Positions 1-8,768 are shown, numbered from the stretch's first letter. The stretch: 64,000 nucleotides of DNA from Leptospira chreensis (GCF_016919165.1 NZ_JAFFPS010000011.1:45720-109719), one strand, 5' to 3'. Numbers and translations: made by a program. Notes: generated by a model not told the origin, from the sequence alone.

Positions 1-144
1 TATTTCAATGTCTGGGATCGTTTGATGGGAACGAACTTTCCCAATTACGAAGCATACTTTGACCAAGTCACAGAAGAAAGAGACAGGAAACGAAAAGAAC
101 AAGAATCAAAAACTAAAGCGGATGTGGAAGTTTTAGTTACGTAA
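1..144 (+). CDS. Sterol desaturase / fatty acid hydroxylase family protein, C-terminal end (partial)
   Basis: Only the last 47 codons are in the window, open from base 1 to TAA at 142-144. The peptide begins YFNVWDRLMGTNFPNYEAYF. In membrane di-iron sterol desaturases and fatty acid hydroxylases a similar stretch (WDRLFGT followed by P) sits just after the last histidine box. The tail after it is charged and probably cytoplasmic. The histidine boxes lie upstream of the window, so the family call rests on this short motif alone. Confidence 0.5.
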   Translation, partial: YFNVWDRLMGTNFPNYEAYFDQVTEERDRKRKEQESKTKADVEVLVT

Positions 145-148
145 TGAA

Positions 149-185
149 AATGGGATTATATGTGAATCACGATTATAATCCCATT
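149..185 (+). terminator. 12-bp perfect inverted repeat after the partial desaturase gene
   Basis: AATGGGATTATA (149-160) is exactly complementary to TATAATCCCATT (174-185), with a 13-nt loop. It begins 5 nt after the stop codon, as expected for a transcript-end hairpin. There is no clear T run after it, so it may be a 3' stabilising stem rather than an intrinsic terminator. Confidence 0.5.
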
Positions 186-325
186 GTATAAAACTGCAAA
201 AGATTCTCATCATTTACAAAACACGCTAATAGAAAAACACGAATCAGAATAATTTTGTATTTTTCAATATAAAGTTCTTTGGTAGATAATCGATATAAAT
301 CATAATTATCAACCAAGGCATTCTT

Positions 326-1342
326 GTGAAACTAAGTTTGACTCTATTAATTGCTCTGTTTTTTGTAAGCTCTATATCCGCTCAATGGAAAAATCAATCC
401 GACAGATCCGAATGGAACAAGGAAGTTGAAAAAAAATGGAGCCAAAAAAATACTCCCGAATTCAACGGTGCGCCATATATTAATGATCTAATTACTCTGG
501 ATACGTATATTGATCCATTCTCTCAAGATATGGCAGAGGGAAGGTATGGAACTAAGTTCTATTTCAAATACTACAGCTTTAAACTTCCGGCAGAATTCAA
601 AAAAGGAGACCATCTTCATTTAAGAATTACCGAAGTAATCAATCCACTTGATTTTTATTTAAGCAGACTGAATCTCACATATAACAATCATTCCATTTTT
701 GAATCGGGTGGAATGTTTCGAATTGATGCATTTTATAAAGGTAGACCAGTCCTTTTAGATGGCCCTGGTATTGAGGTGCAGTTCCCTGTAAACAATCCAG
801 TTAATGAGTATAACCTATATTCTTATCAGAACAACCTATGGACAAAAAAACAAGATAGTAAAGATATAAAAACATCAGCAGATACTACCGAATCAGTTTC
901 TGAAAATCTTGAGTTCTCCACAAGTGCAATCAATAAGTTTGTCAGCGGTATCAAAGGATTTCTTTGGTGGAATTTCGATGTTCCGCGTAATGACATGACA
1001 TGCATTACTGGACGGGTAAAACCATCTAATGTAAAATATTCAATTACAGTTGTTGGTATTAGTAAGTTAGGGGCAACCACAGGATATTCTGACACTGAAG
1101 AATTTAAGATTAATTATTTGCAGGATGTTACGGTTAAGGTTATCATTGAGACAAATAATGATATGTTGGGTGCATCAAATAATATTCTAACCAATACCGT
1201 TGATAGCTACTTTTATAGTGATGAAAACAAGAAAGGCAAATGTCAAAACATTGGTGAGATTAATATCGAAAAAGTGAGTCCCGAATTAAAAAAAGACCGC
1301 GGACAACTATTAAAATACCTTGGCCTTAACGATATTCGATAG
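326..1342 (+). CDS. Secreted protein of unknown function
   Basis: The 338-aa product has a clear Sec signal peptide: K3, a hydrophobic core to about residue 16, then SISAQ with cleavage likely near residue 19-20. It starts at GTG, with AAGG about 7 nt upstream. There is no lipobox cysteine, so it should be periplasmic or exported. The middle (about residues 110-175) has alternating beta-type segments including GGMF.I.A and an LYSY..NLW stretch, loosely like surface proteins with beta-sandwich repeats. Two cysteines sit in the C-terminal half (in MTCITG and GKCQN). I do not recognise a family. It stands alone between a desaturase tail and the flagellar leader. Confidence 0.75.
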   Translation: MKLSLTLLIALFFVSSISAQWKNQSDRSEWNKEVEKKWSQKNTPEFNGAPYINDLITLDTYIDPFSQDMAEGRYGTKFYFKYYSFKLPAEFKKGDHLHLRITEVINPLDFYLSRLNLTYNNHSIFESGGMFRIDAFYKGRPVLLDGPGIEVQFPVNNPVNEYNLYSYQNNLWTKKQDSKDIKTSADTTESVSENLEFSTSAINKFVSGIKGFLWWNFDVPRNDMTCITGRVKPSNVKYSITVVGISKLGATTGYSDTEEFKINYLQDVTVKVIIETNNDMLGASNNILTNTVDSYFYSDENKKGKCQNIGEINIEKVSPELKKDRGQLLKYLGLNDIR

Positions 1343-1706
1343 AATATTTACAGTTAACTAAATAAAATTCAAATTTAATTCTACGTTAAGGTAAATAAGT
1401 CCCGGAGACTCCATCGAGCAGGAAGGACTCCTGTCTGGTCGAAAGGTCACTGGCAGAACTCGGATTTTAGATCCATAGCCCGCGGCAGGGATCGAGCGGA
1501 AATCCCTCCCCTATATTTTGTTTCCAGATATCATACAATGGAAAAGCCCTGGGGAGGATTGGAGGGAGAGCCCGTCACTGTTTGTGTAACTTTTTGGTTT
1601 TAGAAACCAATTGGGGCCGCCCAAAAAAAAATCACTCAAAGGTGACATAAAATGCTTTAGGGGGAAGAAAAACCGGTCGAAGGGGAATGTAGAGAGGAAG
1701 AGAAAT
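1343..1706 (+). promoter_or_regulatory. 364-nt structured leader upstream of flgB
   Basis: No convincing gene lies here. Several local helices are visible: AGGGAT (1487-1492) with ATCCCT (1502-1507), and TTGGTTT (1594-1600) with AAACCAA (1604-1610). The segment ATCCCTCCCC (1502-1511) can instead pair with GGGGAGGAT (1551-1559, one bulge), which excludes the first helix. Purine-rich stretches run into the flgB ribosome site (AGAGGAAG, 1691-1698). It looks like a long 5' untranslated region, possibly regulatory. I could not match it to a known riboswitch class. Confidence 0.4.
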
Positions 1707-2138
1707 ATGTTTGAAGCAACACATTTCATGAAAACTCAAGACCTTTTGGAACGGGGCCTAAGTGCATCCACCCAAAGGCGGAAAGTGATTACTGATAATA
1801 TCGCCAATGCGGACGTTCCTAATTTCAAACGTTCGGAAGTGGTGTTCGAATCTATGCTGAAACGTGCCATTGAATCGGAAAAAATTGAAAAGGACAAGGC
1901 TGTCCCGACTAAGATCACTAACGACCGTCATATTGAATTTTTTAAACCATTAGATTACCGGGATGCCAAACCCAAAACCAATTTGGATTATCTGACTACG
2001 ATGAGACCCGATGGAAACAACGTAGACATTGAAAAAGAAGTGGTCGATGCCAATCAAAACCAAATGAGTTACAGCCTCATGGTGGATCGCTTAAACCAAA
2101 ACAACCGCCTTCTCAATATTGTGATGAGAACCAACTAA
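1707..2138 (+). CDS. flgB: Flagellar proximal rod protein FlgB
   Basis: The 143-aa product is a rod subunit linking the MS ring (via FliE) to the distal rod; in spirochaetes the flagellum is periplasmic. The N-terminal motif RRKVITDNIANADVPNFKR is the hallmark of the FlgB/FlgC/FlgG rod-hook family (NIAN..TPGYK-like). The C-terminal helix with NQ..YSLMVDRLNQNNRLL is typical of FlgB. The ATG at 1707 was chosen because it has AGAGGAAG 8 nt upstream and gives the usual family length. The frame stays open upstream to a TTG at 1611, but that would add a lysine-rich stretch foreign to FlgB. flgC follows after 10 nt, so the two are co-transcribed. Confidence 0.95.
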   Translation: MFEATHFMKTQDLLERGLSASTQRRKVITDNIANADVPNFKRSEVVFESMLKRAIESEKIEKDKAVPTKITNDRHIEFFKPLDYRDAKPKTNLDYLTTMRPDGNNVDIEKEVVDANQNQMSYSLMVDRLNQNNRLLNIVMRTN

Positions 2139-2148
2139 GGAGTAAGTT

Positions 2149-2610
2149 ATGGGAATGTTTGATTCCATTAATATATCAGCAACAGGGCTTTCGGCCCAAA
2201 GACTCCGAATGGATGTCATTTCGAATAACATTGCTAACTCGACGACAACGAGAAATACCAATGGAGATGGTCCTTTTCGCAGGGATCGTGTCATCCTAAC
2301 ACCGATTAATCTCCGAACCAATTGGAAAAGTCCTGTGTATCCTTTTGGTGTGGCTCCCGGCGAAGGCAAAGGAGTGAAGGTGATGAAAATCGAAAAGGAT
2401 ATGAGCCCTCTTCGATTGACTTATGATCCGACCCATCCCGACGCCATCCAAACCGGCCCTAAAAAAGGATACGTGGAACTTCCGAACATCAATATCGTTA
2501 CAGAGATGACGGATATGATTTCGGCTTCTCGGTCTTATGAGGCCAATGTCCAACTCATCAATGGATCCAAAGCCATGATGAACAAAGCCATGGAAATCGG
2601 TCGGGCTTAA
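2149..2610 (+). CDS. flgC: Flagellar proximal rod protein FlgC
   Basis: The 153-aa product is the second proximal rod subunit. It starts MGMFDSINISATGLSAQRLR and carries NNIANSTTTRNTNGDGPFRRD, the FlgC version of the rod-family signature (NIAN.NT.... PYRR). The C-terminal helical segment contains EMTDMISASRSYEANVQ, as in FlgC and FlgG. Length matches the family. A strong AAGGAG site lies 5-10 nt before the ATG, and the gene begins 10 nt after flgB. It is exported to the periplasm by the flagellar type III apparatus without a cleaved signal. Confidence 0.96.
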   Translation: MGMFDSINISATGLSAQRLRMDVISNNIANSTTTRNTNGDGPFRRDRVILTPINLRTNWKSPVYPFGVAPGEGKGVKVMKIEKDMSPLRLTYDPTHPDAIQTGPKKGYVELPNINIVTEMTDMISASRSYEANVQLINGSKAMMNKAMEIGRA

Positions 2611-2615
2611 ACGTC

Positions 2616-2650
2616 TGGCCGTATCCGGCTTCTTTTCGCTTTTTTTAATG
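2616..2650 (+). terminator. Weak hairpin plus T run between flgC and fliE
   Basis: GCCG and CGGC flank a TATC-type loop just after flgC, followed by TTCTTTTCGCTTTTTTT. The stem is short, so this is more likely a partial attenuator or processing site inside the operon than a full stop. Confidence 0.3.
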
Positions 2651-2712
2651 TGACATAATTTTTTTCTTTAGGTTTCCCAGATTTGGCCGATGTTTAGATT
2701 GAGGAAACACCC

Positions 2713-3078
2713 ATGGCCATTGATCGCATTTCCAATATGAGTTCCCAAACCTACAAACCCCATTCCCTTCTCCCACAAGGTGACAAGGTAGGTATCTTTC
2801 GTTCCGATGAACGCCACTATGGAAAAACCAATGAAGCCAAGTCCCCTGATGAAGTCGCAGGAACTTTTGGGGATGCTTTGAAAAAAGCCTTTGAACAAGT
2901 CAATGACCAACAAGTAGAAGCAGATGAACTCACACAAAAGATTGTTTTTGATCCAAACTCAGTGGAACTTCACGATGTAATGATCGCTGCGGAAAAAGCG
3001 AGAATCTCTTTGACATTCGCAAAAACAATGTCCGATGGATTTGTAAGAGCTTATCGCGAGTTAACAACGCTTAGATAA
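2713..3078 (+). CDS. fliE: Flagellar hook-basal body complex protein FliE
   Basis: The 121-aa product is the adaptor that joins the MS ring (FliF) to the rod (FlgB). The C-terminal half matches FliE well: FGDALKKAFEQVNDQQVEADELTQK, then the conserved ELHDVMIAAEKARISL and a terminal FVRAYREL helix. The N-terminal 45 residues are variable, as usual. GAGGA lies 8 nt before the ATG. It ends the flgB-flgC-fliE run. In many spirochaetes fliF follows directly, but here fliF is about 12.5 kb further on. Confidence 0.95.
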   Translation: MAIDRISNMSSQTYKPHSLLPQGDKVGIFRSDERHYGKTNEAKSPDEVAGTFGDALKKAFEQVNDQQVEADELTQKIVFDPNSVELHDVMIAAEKARISLTFAKTMSDGFVRAYRELTTLR

Positions 3079-3151
3079 AAGCTAAATCGCTGGATCGGAA
3101 TATTTCCATAGATACATTTTCTTTGAAATCATTTCGGTTCACTCCAATGGG

Positions 3152-3571
3152 TCATGGCGTAGGGCGACCAAACACGCGCTCTACGGCCTCGTATCGGATC
3201 TCAATTTTGTCACTCGGACTCACACGAACACCACGTTTCATTTGAACCCCATCCACCCTTTCTTCATTCACATACACCACCCAACCCGCTGTCCAGGAAT
3301 TTGATTTTCCATTCACTTCCATAATTTCTTCTGTGCGGGTTGTAGAAATAAAACGCATAGAGGGATCTTCCTTTTTAGATAATTCCGCAAGGATCAGAAG
3401 TAAATCCTTCGATTCGAACATGGAAGATGGAATGGACTTTGTTTCTTCAAAGTCTAGAGAGAGAAAATGAATTTGGATTTGTGGGTCTTTGGATTTTTTA
3501 GATTTGGATAGATGTGAACATTGAAGGATGAACCCGAATCCAATAATTCCGAGAACAAAAACAAACCTCAT
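3152..3571 (-). CDS. Lipoprotein with DUF4430-like C-terminal domain
   Basis: The 139-aa product has a signal sequence MRFVFVLGIIGFGFILQC with a lipobox-like FILQC, so it is probably lipidated. The C-terminal part WVVYVNEERVDGVQMKRGVRVSPSDKIEIRY resembles the DUF4430/transcobalamin-C-like fold (W..YVNG...G....V..GD.I...Y). The start at 3571 avoids overlap with the upstream MBL gene and places the signal peptide at the N-terminus; the frame is open further upstream to 3643. The gene lies 40 nt downstream of the MBL gene in the same direction. Ligand and role are unknown. Confidence 0.6.
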   Translation of the reverse strand: MRFVFVLGIIGFGFILQCSHLSKSKKSKDPQIQIHFLSLDFEETKSIPSSMFESKDLLLILAELSKKEDPSMRFISTTRTEEIMEVNGKSNSWTAGWVVYVNEERVDGVQMKRGVRVSPSDKIEIRYEAVERVFGRPTP

Positions 3572-3611
3572 AACAAAAGATACGGACCTTTGATTCAAAG
3601 AAGTTTTTCCC

Positions 3612-4544
3612 TTATCCTTTGGACTTAGTCTTTTCGAAGGCATACACCAACCCTTGTGCGTTTAGATTTACATCCAGATGTAATAACTTCCAATCGGATG
3701 CGGTCAGAGTAATGGAATGTTTTCTAGCAAGTGTTTGGATCATGGCTTTTACTTTTGATTCCATAAAAGGGAGTCTTTCTTCTTTGGTGACACTTTCCAA
3801 CTCGGAGATGGCTTCCTCGCAAAGAGTGAGTCCTTCTTTTAAATCGGAGGCATTTTCTTTTAAGTCTCCGATAGGGCCGAAATGGGTTAAATACGCTACC
3901 TCTGCTCCCGTGTCTAAAATTCGATCGAGGGAACGAATGGCTTCCGTCGAATCAAAGTCAGTGGGTGTGGTTGTGGGGAAAATAAAACGTTTTCCATTTT
4001 CTAAATGAGGATAGGATATTCCAAAGGAATCTCCCGTATAGATCCCATTTGTTTTTTTATCATAAATACAAAAGTGATGATTAGCATGTCCCTTGGTGTA
4101 TAAAAATTGAAAGGAGTGCCCTTCCCATTCTAACCACTCCCCATCTTCCATTACACGAATTCTTTCTTTAGGAATAGGTTTGATCTCACCATACAATGAA
4201 TCAAAATTTTCTTTTCCATACACTGAGGTCGCACTTTTGATGAGTAGACTCGGATCCATCAAGTGTTTGGCGGTTTTTGGATGAGCGAGTAAAGTTGCAC
4301 CTGGACAGGCTTCAAGAAGGGCCCAGGCTCCACCAGCGTGGTCCAAGTGGACATGGGTGACAATCACATAATCTAAGTTTTGTGGCCCTACCCCACGCGA
4401 CTCCATTGCTTTCAAAATTTTGGGAATGGCGTGAGTTGTATTGGTTTCGACAACAACCCCTCGGCCCTCTTCTTCTATAAGATAGGCCGAAGCCACCTGA
4501 TGAAAGTTTGCATACTCCGTATCAATGGTTAAAACTGTGCCCAT
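3612..4544 (-). CDS. MBL-fold metallo-hydrolase
   Basis: The 310-aa product is a cytoplasmic metallo-beta-lactamase fold enzyme without signal peptide. The metal motif HVHLDHAG (HxHxDH) is followed by a later histidine in TKGHANHH, an aspartate in YTGDSFG and a histidine in LTHFG, which completes a two-metal site. The C-terminal 80 residues are helical. These features fit the glyoxalase II-like or lactonase-like branch, but the substrate cannot be read from sequence. It probably forms a short unit with the downstream lipoprotein gene. Confidence 0.85.
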   Translation of the reverse strand: MGTVLTIDTEYANFHQVASAYLIEEEGRGVVVETNTTHAIPKILKAMESRGVGPQNLDYVIVTHVHLDHAGGAWALLEACPGATLLAHPKTAKHLMDPSLLIKSATSVYGKENFDSLYGEIKPIPKERIRVMEDGEWLEWEGHSFQFLYTKGHANHHFCIYDKKTNGIYTGDSFGISYPHLENGKRFIFPTTTPTDFDSTEAIRSLDRILDTGAEVAYLTHFGPIGDLKENASDLKEGLTLCEEAISELESVTKEERLPFMESKVKAMIQTLARKHSITLTASDWKLLHLDVNLNAQGLVYAFEKTKSKG

Positions 4545-4604
4545 AACTAAAGATACAATAGCAAAGAGGAAATTGTCAGCCGAAATTCTTAAACCAGAAA
4601 GAAT

Positions 4605-6209
4605 TCAAACAGGTAATTTTAAAACTTTGTAAATGGCTTCTGTTTCTGTTTGTTTCTTTTCTTCTGACCAATTCCATTCGGTGGCGACAACACCAATGAT
4701 GGCCTTCATAATTTCATCCGAAAGGATCCCCAAGGTCCCGAGCCCTGTCCTTCTTAAAAAGATATCGGATAGGGATTTTGCCATCTCATAACGAATCGCA
4801 TAAACCACTTCTGCGAGGATCTCTCCATCTTGATTGAGAACGGCACCTAGGTTTTTTGTCTTTCTGGCAAGATCCAAAATGATTTCGTATTGAAGACCAT
4901 AATGGCGAATCAAGTAATCAATGGTTTTTTCAGAAAAGTCCGTATTCTGTTTCTTTGCCCCTTCAATGAATATTTCAACGTTCGGGATTTGTGAGGCGTA
5001 TAAATGCTGTTTTGCGGAGATATTCTCTGTTGGTTTTTTTGTTAGTTTCTTTTGGATTCTTTTGAATATCGACTCTGCAAAATGTCTACTTGTTGTATAC
5101 TTTCCACCGGCCGCTGTAATGAGACCTTGGATTCCATCCCGGGCGTGGTCATACAATTCAGATCTTCTCGATGCCGAATAAGTATCATCGGAGCTTTCAA
5201 TCAAAGGACGAAGCCCCCCATAAGCAAAAATCACATCATCAATGGTTAACTTTTCTTTTAAGTGAGAAGTTTCATTGATATAGTCAATGAACTCTGTGAT
5301 ACTTTCACGAGTGAGTTTCCAATCTTCTACATTTCCAAAATAAGACTTTTCTGTTGGCCCAATCATCGAGTGGCCTCGCCAAGGAGCAAAACTAAAATGA
5401 CCTTTGTCTCCTACATAGAGAGTCATTAAGTTTGTTAATTTTTTGGTGATGATATAAATTCCTTCCGATCGTTTTTTGGGAAGTGGTTGTTCGGTTTTCG
5501 GAGATTTAGAAAGGATATGATGAGTCCAAGGTCCAGAAGCATTGATGGTTACTTTGGAACGAATTTGGGATTCCGCATTGGTCAGTGCATCGCGAACTCG
5601 AATCCCAACGACAGTTTTGTCTTTCCAAAGTAAGTCTTCAACGACAGTATAATTCGAAAGTTTGGCACCGTAAGCCGCGGCTGATTTTAAAAAACTAAGA
5701 GTCAATCTTTCGGGGCTCAAACAAATCGCATCATAAAAATAAGCGGCGTCTTCAAAGTCTCCGAGATTTTTTTCTAAAAGTTCCTTTCGTTTGAGGTATT
5801 TGTGATTAGGGATTTGTTTGGATTCGTCCCAAGTCCACTTACTATCAAAAGATAAAAGGTCATAAACAAAAAGTCCAATCCGTGCAATGAGTCCAGGTTT
5901 CGGAAGTACCATAGGGTAAGGATAAACCAAATTGGGGGCAATGTTGGAAAGGATTCGCCTTTCTTTCAAAGCTTCCCTCACAAGACCAATTTCAAATTGT
6001 TTGAGATAACGAAGGCCCCCGTGAATGAGTTTTCCTGTGGCCGCAGAGGTAGCTCCGCCAAAATCTTTTTTTTCGACGAGAGCCACCGTATAACCACGAC
6101 TTGCCACTTCGTATGCCAAACTGGCTCCGGTAATTCCTCCGCCGATGATGGTGACATCGAACTCTTCCCCATCATAAGATTCGATAAAACGATCCAGTTT
6201 TAAATTCAT
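4605..6209 (-). CDS. glpD: FAD-dependent glycerol-3-phosphate dehydrogenase
   Basis: The 534-aa product oxidises glycerol 3-phosphate to dihydroxyacetone phosphate and passes electrons to quinone at the inner membrane. The N-terminal FAD-binding Rossmann motif IIGGGITGASLAYEVASRG is followed by GGATSAATGKLIHGGLRYL, the GlpD signature. The dehydrogenase domain contains FSFAPWRGHSMIGPTE. The C-terminal helical domain typical of GlpD (about residues 390-530) is present. Its start overlaps the end of the upstream APH-like gene by 4 nt (ATGA), so the two are translationally coupled. It is the last gene of the FGGY kinase-APH-glpD unit. Confidence 0.93.
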   Translation of the reverse strand: MNLKLDRFIESYDGEEFDVTIIGGGITGASLAYEVASRGYTVALVEKKDFGGATSAATGKLIHGGLRYLKQFEIGLVREALKERRILSNIAPNLVYPYPMVLPKPGLIARIGLFVYDLLSFDSKWTWDESKQIPNHKYLKRKELLEKNLGDFEDAAYFYDAICLSPERLTLSFLKSAAAYGAKLSNYTVVEDLLWKDKTVVGIRVRDALTNAESQIRSKVTINASGPWTHHILSKSPKTEQPLPKKRSEGIYIITKKLTNLMTLYVGDKGHFSFAPWRGHSMIGPTEKSYFGNVEDWKLTRESITEFIDYINETSHLKEKLTIDDVIFAYGGLRPLIESSDDTYSASRRSELYDHARDGIQGLITAAGGKYTTSRHFAESIFKRIQKKLTKKPTENISAKQHLYASQIPNVEIFIEGAKKQNTDFSEKTIDYLIRHYGLQYEIILDLARKTKNLGAVLNQDGEILAEVVYAIRYEMAKSLSDIFLRRTGLGTLGILSDEIMKAIIGVVATEWNWSEEKKQTETEAIYKVLKLPV

Positions 6210-7057
6210 ACACGGCCACCACTAGCAACCAAACGACTGATTTGTGACTTCAGATTTTCTCTTTCGCTTTCTATATTCCAAAGACCCAAACGAAGTAGGA
6301 GTGCTGGCAACCTCCAAGCTGCAATTTCTGCATCCGTGACCCCACTTAAGATTTTATAAGCCTTAAGATAACCACCAAGGATGAACTTTCGGATGATGGT
6401 ATAAAAAATGATTTTTAGTTTGGGGGTTCCTGGCCAAAGTTCTGCATCGGTAAAAAGTAATACAGTGAAAGCAACATCGGCAGCGGAATTTCCTTTGGCA
6501 GCCGTCATCCAATCGATAATGATTTCGTCTTTCCCTTCGACAATTACGTTCTCTGGATGAAAGTCCAAATGAAGAATGGAATTTCCATTCGGTAGTCCGC
6601 TAATGTAAGATTCGACCTTTTCTTTTTCTTCTGCATTCAAAAAGGAAAGTGGTTCCGATAACAAACAATGATTCAAAATTACTTTTATGTCTTTGTATTT
6701 GTCCGATGTAATTTGATGCACACCGTAATGCAAACGAGCGAGTGTTCCTGCAATACGAAAGAGTTCCAAAGGGTTTTTGTCAGGAAGTTTTGTCAGAGAA
6801 ATCCCTGTGATTCGATCAAATATAATTCCGAATCGATTTCCAACTTTTGCTTTGCCGTAACATTGCATCTTAGAAGCACCTTTTCGATTTGCCTCTACCG
6901 TATTTTCAACCTCTAAATCTATTTCTGATTCTTTTGCATCAGGGAAAAATAGTTTCAGAATTTTATCCTCTGGTAAAAGAAATAAATCTGCCGATCTTCC
7001 GATGGTAAAAGGTTTACCTAAACTTTCCTTTGTGTACTCTATGTTTTGTTTGCTCAT
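6206..7057 (-). CDS. APH/choline-kinase-fold phosphotransferase
   Basis: The 283-aa product has an aminoglycoside-phosphotransferase fold. It shows the catalytic Brenner motif HLDFHPENVIV (HxDxxxxN) and the metal-binding IIDW. The N-terminal lobe (GKPFTIGRSADLF....DKILKLF) has a lysine in the ATP-binding position. Members of this family phosphorylate small alcohols, choline, sugars or drugs. Lying between an FGGY kinase (15 nt upstream) and glpD (4-nt overlap), it more likely acts on a polyol or headgroup than on an antibiotic. That substrate inference rests only on context. Confidence 0.75.
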   Translation of the reverse strand: MSKQNIEYTKESLGKPFTIGRSADLFLLPEDKILKLFFPDAKESEIDLEVENTVEANRKGASKMQCYGKAKVGNRFGIIFDRITGISLTKLPDKNPLELFRIAGTLARLHYGVHQITSDKYKDIKVILNHCLLSEPLSFLNAEEKEKVESYISGLPNGNSILHLDFHPENVIVEGKDEIIIDWMTAAKGNSAADVAFTVLLFTDAELWPGTPKLKIIFYTIIRKFILGGYLKAYKILSGVTDAEIAAWRLPALLLRLGLWNIESERENLKSQISRLVASGGRV

Positions 7058-7072
7058 ACCATGTTCCCGAAT

Positions 7073-8671
7073 TTATGAATTTAAAATTGCAAAATTGTTT
7101 TGATTACTTTTATAAAGATTTTTGAAGACCGAAAAGTTTCGATCATATATTTTCTTATGTTTTAAATTGGGCGTCCATCTGTCTTGAATGGGTATCATTG
7201 ATTTGATATCTTCAAATTTTGGAATCATTCCAAGTCCATAAGCTACAATGGCTGCGGCTCCCATCGCACCGACATTCTCTGGATGGACAACTCGCTCAAT
7301 GGTTTTTCCTGTAATGTCAGCTAACACTTGACAGATAAATCCAGAACGTGCCACCCCACCCACAAATCGAATGGTATCGGATGTAGGTATTTTCTTGTTG
7401 GAAAGTTCTAAGATCCAACGTTTGTGAAAGAGAATTCCTTCGACAACGGAACGAATGAGAACTCTTTTTCCCGTATGCAAACTAATATTAAAGAACATCC
7501 CTCTGGCTTTAGGATCTTCAAAAGGACAACGGTTTCCATGAAGCCATGGTGTAAAGATCACACCTTGCGAACCTGGATCTGTGTCTTTGATAGAATCAAA
7601 CATAAACTCAAACAGACTTTCATAAATGGCTTCTGGGCCATCAGTGATTTTCTTTTTTTCTAAATATAAATCAATTTCATCTAAGGCCAAATGGTCTTTA
7701 ACCCATTGTAAACATTTACCAGAAGTTTCTTGTTCTCCAAAATAATTATAATATCCTTCTCTGGCGCCAACGATGGAAGCAATCCTTGCTCCTATATCAA
7801 CCGTTCTTTTTTTTGTAACAGTGGAAATCCAACCAGAGGTTCCCGCATAAATATGAGTGTCTCCTTCCGCAACGGCACCAGCACCCACACCAATCAGAGA
7901 GGCGTCACCACCACCACCAAACACCGATATGTTTTCTTTTAAACCAAGAAACTCTGCGGCTTCTTTCGTGAGTCCTCCCACACGATCAGAGGAATTCACA
8001 ATCTTTGGCAAATGATCCAAACGAACTCCAAACAATTTACAAAGTAAGGGACTCCAATTTCCTTTTTCCACTCGTGAGTTGTATAAAAAGGTAGCGAAAG
8101 CAGAATCCCGGGTCATCACTGCTTCCTTTGTACAACGAGCGATGAGAAATTCTTTTACATCCAACCACCACTTCACTTTTGAGAAAACTTCTGGTTCATT
8201 TTTTTCGACCCATTTGTATTTCCAAATGGGATCTTTCACACTGGCGGCCACAGCCCCCGTGATCCAAAGAGATAACAATAGTTTCACAGCATTGATCCCT
8301 TCGATTTTAAAACCGTGAAGAATGCCTTCCTTCATTTCACGAGTGGCCCTTTGGTCCATATAACTCATTGCAGGACGAACCACTTGGAAATTCGAATCCA
8401 CAAGCACAAGACCTTGCATCTGGGAACAAAAGGAAATTCCTTGGATGGAACTTGGATCGGTATTCGATTGGCTTAAAACTTGGGCGGTTGTTTCCTTCAG
8501 GGCCGACCACCAATCCTCTGGATTTTGTTCGGCACCCCCGTTTTCTAAAAGTTGGATCGAATATTCCAAACTGGCTGACCGCACAAGCTCCAAAGCCTGC
8601 GACATCCGAAAGAGGCAAGTTTTGACCCCGGTTGTGCCAATATCATAAGTCAGTATGTATCCAGATTCCAT
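7073..8671 (-). CDS. FGGY-family carbohydrate kinase (xylulokinase-like)
   Basis: The 532-aa product has the two-domain ASKHA kinase fold. N-terminal YILTYDIGTTGVKTCLF is the phosphate-1 loop. GGAEQNPEDWW, GISFCSQMQGLVLVD and DQRA are closer to xylulokinase than to glycerol kinase (which has EHDP and QRET-like motifs). FGGGGDASLIGVGAG and FVGGVARSGFICQVLADITG form the adenosine and phosphate-2 sites. The start at 8671 was chosen because MESGYILTYD begins the conserved strand; the frame is open 18 codons further up. It heads an operon with the APH-like kinase and glpD, so a polyol substrate feeding glycerol-3-phosphate metabolism is plausible but unproven. Confidence 0.85.
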   Translation of the reverse strand: MESGYILTYDIGTTGVKTCLFRMSQALELVRSASLEYSIQLLENGGAEQNPEDWWSALKETTAQVLSQSNTDPSSIQGISFCSQMQGLVLVDSNFQVVRPAMSYMDQRATREMKEGILHGFKIEGINAVKLLLSLWITGAVAASVKDPIWKYKWVEKNEPEVFSKVKWWLDVKEFLIARCTKEAVMTRDSAFATFLYNSRVEKGNWSPLLCKLFGVRLDHLPKIVNSSDRVGGLTKEAAEFLGLKENISVFGGGGDASLIGVGAGAVAEGDTHIYAGTSGWISTVTKKRTVDIGARIASIVGAREGYYNYFGEQETSGKCLQWVKDHLALDEIDLYLEKKKITDGPEAIYESLFEFMFDSIKDTDPGSQGVIFTPWLHGNRCPFEDPKARGMFFNISLHTGKRVLIRSVVEGILFHKRWILELSNKKIPTSDTIRFVGGVARSGFICQVLADITGKTIERVVHPENVGAMGAAAIVAYGLGMIPKFEDIKSMIPIQDRWTPNLKHKKIYDRNFSVFKNLYKSNQNNFAILNS

Positions 8672-8768
8672 GAAAACTCCGCTATCCGCTCGCGCTGGTT
8701 TTGGTTTGTTCCACTCTCGATCCACCGCCAGCCAGGATGCTTCGTTTTTCTTCCTAACCAGGAAAAAA

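Noticed and set aside
1343..1610. Known riboswitch (glycine, cobalamin, TPP, c-di-GMP) in the flgB leader
   Set aside because: None of the conserved cores of these classes could be found by eye.
1611..1706. N-terminal extension of FlgB from TTG at 1611
   Set aside because: It adds 32 lysine-rich residues foreign to FlgB, while ATG 1707 has a good ribosome site and gives the family length.
8337..8648. Three overlapping frames inside the FGGY kinase gene
   Set aside because: They are shadows of a well-supported kinase frame with no motifs of their own.
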